In this document: one piece after another, positions 62,601 through 64,000 of the stretch
Layout: the number at the start of each line of letters is the position of its first letter
Numbering within the stretch: position 1 is the stretch's first letter
Origin: Acridotheres tristis
Taxonomy: Eukaryota; Chordata; Aves; Passeriformes; Sturnidae
Direction of reading: 5' to 3'
NCBI GenBank assembly: GCA_037013685.1
Contig: CM072886.1
Location: 72,939,859-73,003,858 of the forward strand
DNA length: 64,000 bases
Notes under the pieces: model-generated
Databases searched by the model: none
What the model was told of the DNA's origin: nothing
Seen by the model: only the letters and a program-made list of their open reading frames with translations
Position numbers and translations under genes: made by a program

Positions 62601-64000
62601 ATTCTCTAACTTGCCCATTATATACAAATTACTTATATTAATCCAGAGAACAGGACTGCTTTCATCTTTTTTCAGGCTTGTGACACGTGTGGGAAGGGTC
62701 TCCATTCTGAATGATTGGGAGCATGAAGTATTGTCTATGAGCCATAACAAAACCAGGATACTTTGTTGTTATTGCTTGTTTGTTTCTGTAGTGAGAGCTG
62801 GTATCCTCAGTTTGAATAAGTATAAAGTATTGCTGTACTCTATATTTAGGTTGTATTATAAGACAAAATAGAAAACAGGTGAAGATAGATAGAAATCAAG
62901 CACAGAAAAACTGGAGTTTGCAGTGTGTATTAAAAATCTTAGTTCAAAGGTTCTACACACTGGTGAATTTTCAACAGTAGCTTGCACAGACCTTTGAGCA
63001 CTTTACTGTACTAACTCGGCTTGTCCTTTTGAACCAGCTCATCACCACCATTATTTCCAGCATATATAATGATAACAAATATTCCTCACATTGCTTATAA
63101 ATAAACATACCATTCCTGAGACTGGCAATTCTCTTATTAGCTCTGTGGTTTTGTCATTGAACTCTTAACAGAAGCACTGACTCCCCTAAACACCCCTGTA
63201 GAAACCATAGCTTAACTTATTCCGACAAAAAACATGAAATTTTTATCAATTAATTTCTTAAGCATTGTTTCTCATAAAACTATATAGTACCTCTTCTGGC
63301 TCAAAATATTCTACACAGTGGTTATCATTCCCTTTCCAGTACTAAACAGGTATTACTTATCTGCTTGACTAATATTAAATATGAGGCAAGCAGGAACTGT
63401 AAAATACACAGCTAAGCATAGGAGCTAAAATAAATGCAAGTTACACAACCAAAAAGGGTTGAGGTACATAAACAGATGCTTCTCAGCTTCTATTTCTGTA
63501 AAGAGAGTAACTCTTCATTGCTAAGTTCTACATGAATACATGAAGTGTCAGTATAATCAAACTGTTTACTAAAGTAAAAACACATACAACTCACACATGG
63601 TTGCCACATGCTATTTCCTATAGAAGCTGAATTTTCCCTGTAGTCTTAATTAATATAAGTAATTAGTTATAAAATAAATTCTCATTTTGATGGAGGCAGA
63701 AGGACAGCAAGACATAAACCAGACTGGGGTTTTTGCCCAGCTTTTCAATGACAGCTGGATAACAAGAAACAACTTACAATTTTCTTTTCTACCATGGCTG
63801 TTACAATCTCATTGAAGAGTACAGAAGCATAACCTTTATTCTTATGAAGTTAATTTAAAATGAAAGCATGAAAGAGTGAATGGAGAGTCCACATGATAGA
63901 GAAAACTGAATTTTTGAACGGTGTTCTTGACATAAATCTCTTATAACACTGCAGTAAATATTGATATTGAGATGATAATTCAGGGGTAGTTTTTAAGGTC
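59644..64000. other. Unique AT-rich non-coding DNA to the window end
   Basis: An A/C-rich stretch lies at about 60114-60150. No LINE, LTR, RNA gene or splice-flanked frame with support was found. Frames such as 61007-61261 and 62611-62871 are ordinary chance frames. Confidence 0.5.

Noticed and set aside
1..64000. CRISPR arrays, bacterial operons, ribosomal or transfer RNA genes, mitochondrial insertions
   Set aside because: None seen. The repeats present are eukaryotic LINEs, LTRs and simple sequence; no cloverleaf, rRNA core or mitochondrial gene order was recognised by eye.

Overview
The window looks like avian nuclear DNA, most likely from a songbird. It is AT-rich, with no long open frame under evident selection and no RNA gene that I recognise. 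Its recognisable content is typical of bird genomes: 5'-truncated CR1 LINEs and solo LTRs of endogenous retroviruses, including two related LTR groups that I call A and B here. The layout fits a gene desert or the inside of a very long intron. The bird call rests on CR1 3' ends and LTR sequence recognised by eye, without a database search.

Layout. 1-4.6 kb: unique AT-rich DNA with one exon-like open block near the left edge. 4.58-4.85 kb: a short solo LTR with a 4-bp target duplication. 6.0-7.47 kb: the largest CR1 copy (+). 8.64 kb: a group A LTR fragment, followed by a 9-mer tandem array and a perfect 29-bp palindrome. 11.4 kb: a second exon-like block. 11.8-12.2 kb: CR1 (-). 13.46-13.98 kb: an LTR (+). 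14-30.5 kb: almost feature-free apart from a possible LTR edge at 20.7 kb and an unexplained open frame at 25 kb. 30.5-31.0 kb: a probable LTR (-). 32.5-33.25 kb: a CR1 fragment abutting a group A LTR. 35.5 kb: an (AAAC)n array. 36.4-36.9 kb: an unexplained GC-rich island. 39 kb: a possible LTR. 43.1 and 45.7-46.7 kb: CR1 copies (-), with an inverted-repeat hairpin at 45 kb. 48.66-50.15 kb: two solo LTRs 365 bp apart, one a mosaic of groups A and B with a perfect 5-bp duplication. 51.3-51.85 kb: CR1 (+). 54.1 kb: a group B fragment. 56.3-57.1 kb: a group B solo LTR. 58.0-58.26 kb: an A/C-rich array. 59.06-59.64 kb: a group A solo LTR with a perfect 5-bp duplication. The rest is unique AT-rich sequence.

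No genes work together here in any visible way, and I cannot name a host gene. All LINE frames are broken. All retroviral pieces are LTRs without gag, pol or env. The two exon-like blocks (189-329 and 11414-11495) are the only candidates for host coding sequence and are weakly supported. No previously undescribed system stands out. The most useful leads are the mosaic LTR, the LTR with repeated leader motifs, the exon-like blocks, the GC-rich island and the 100-nt hairpin.
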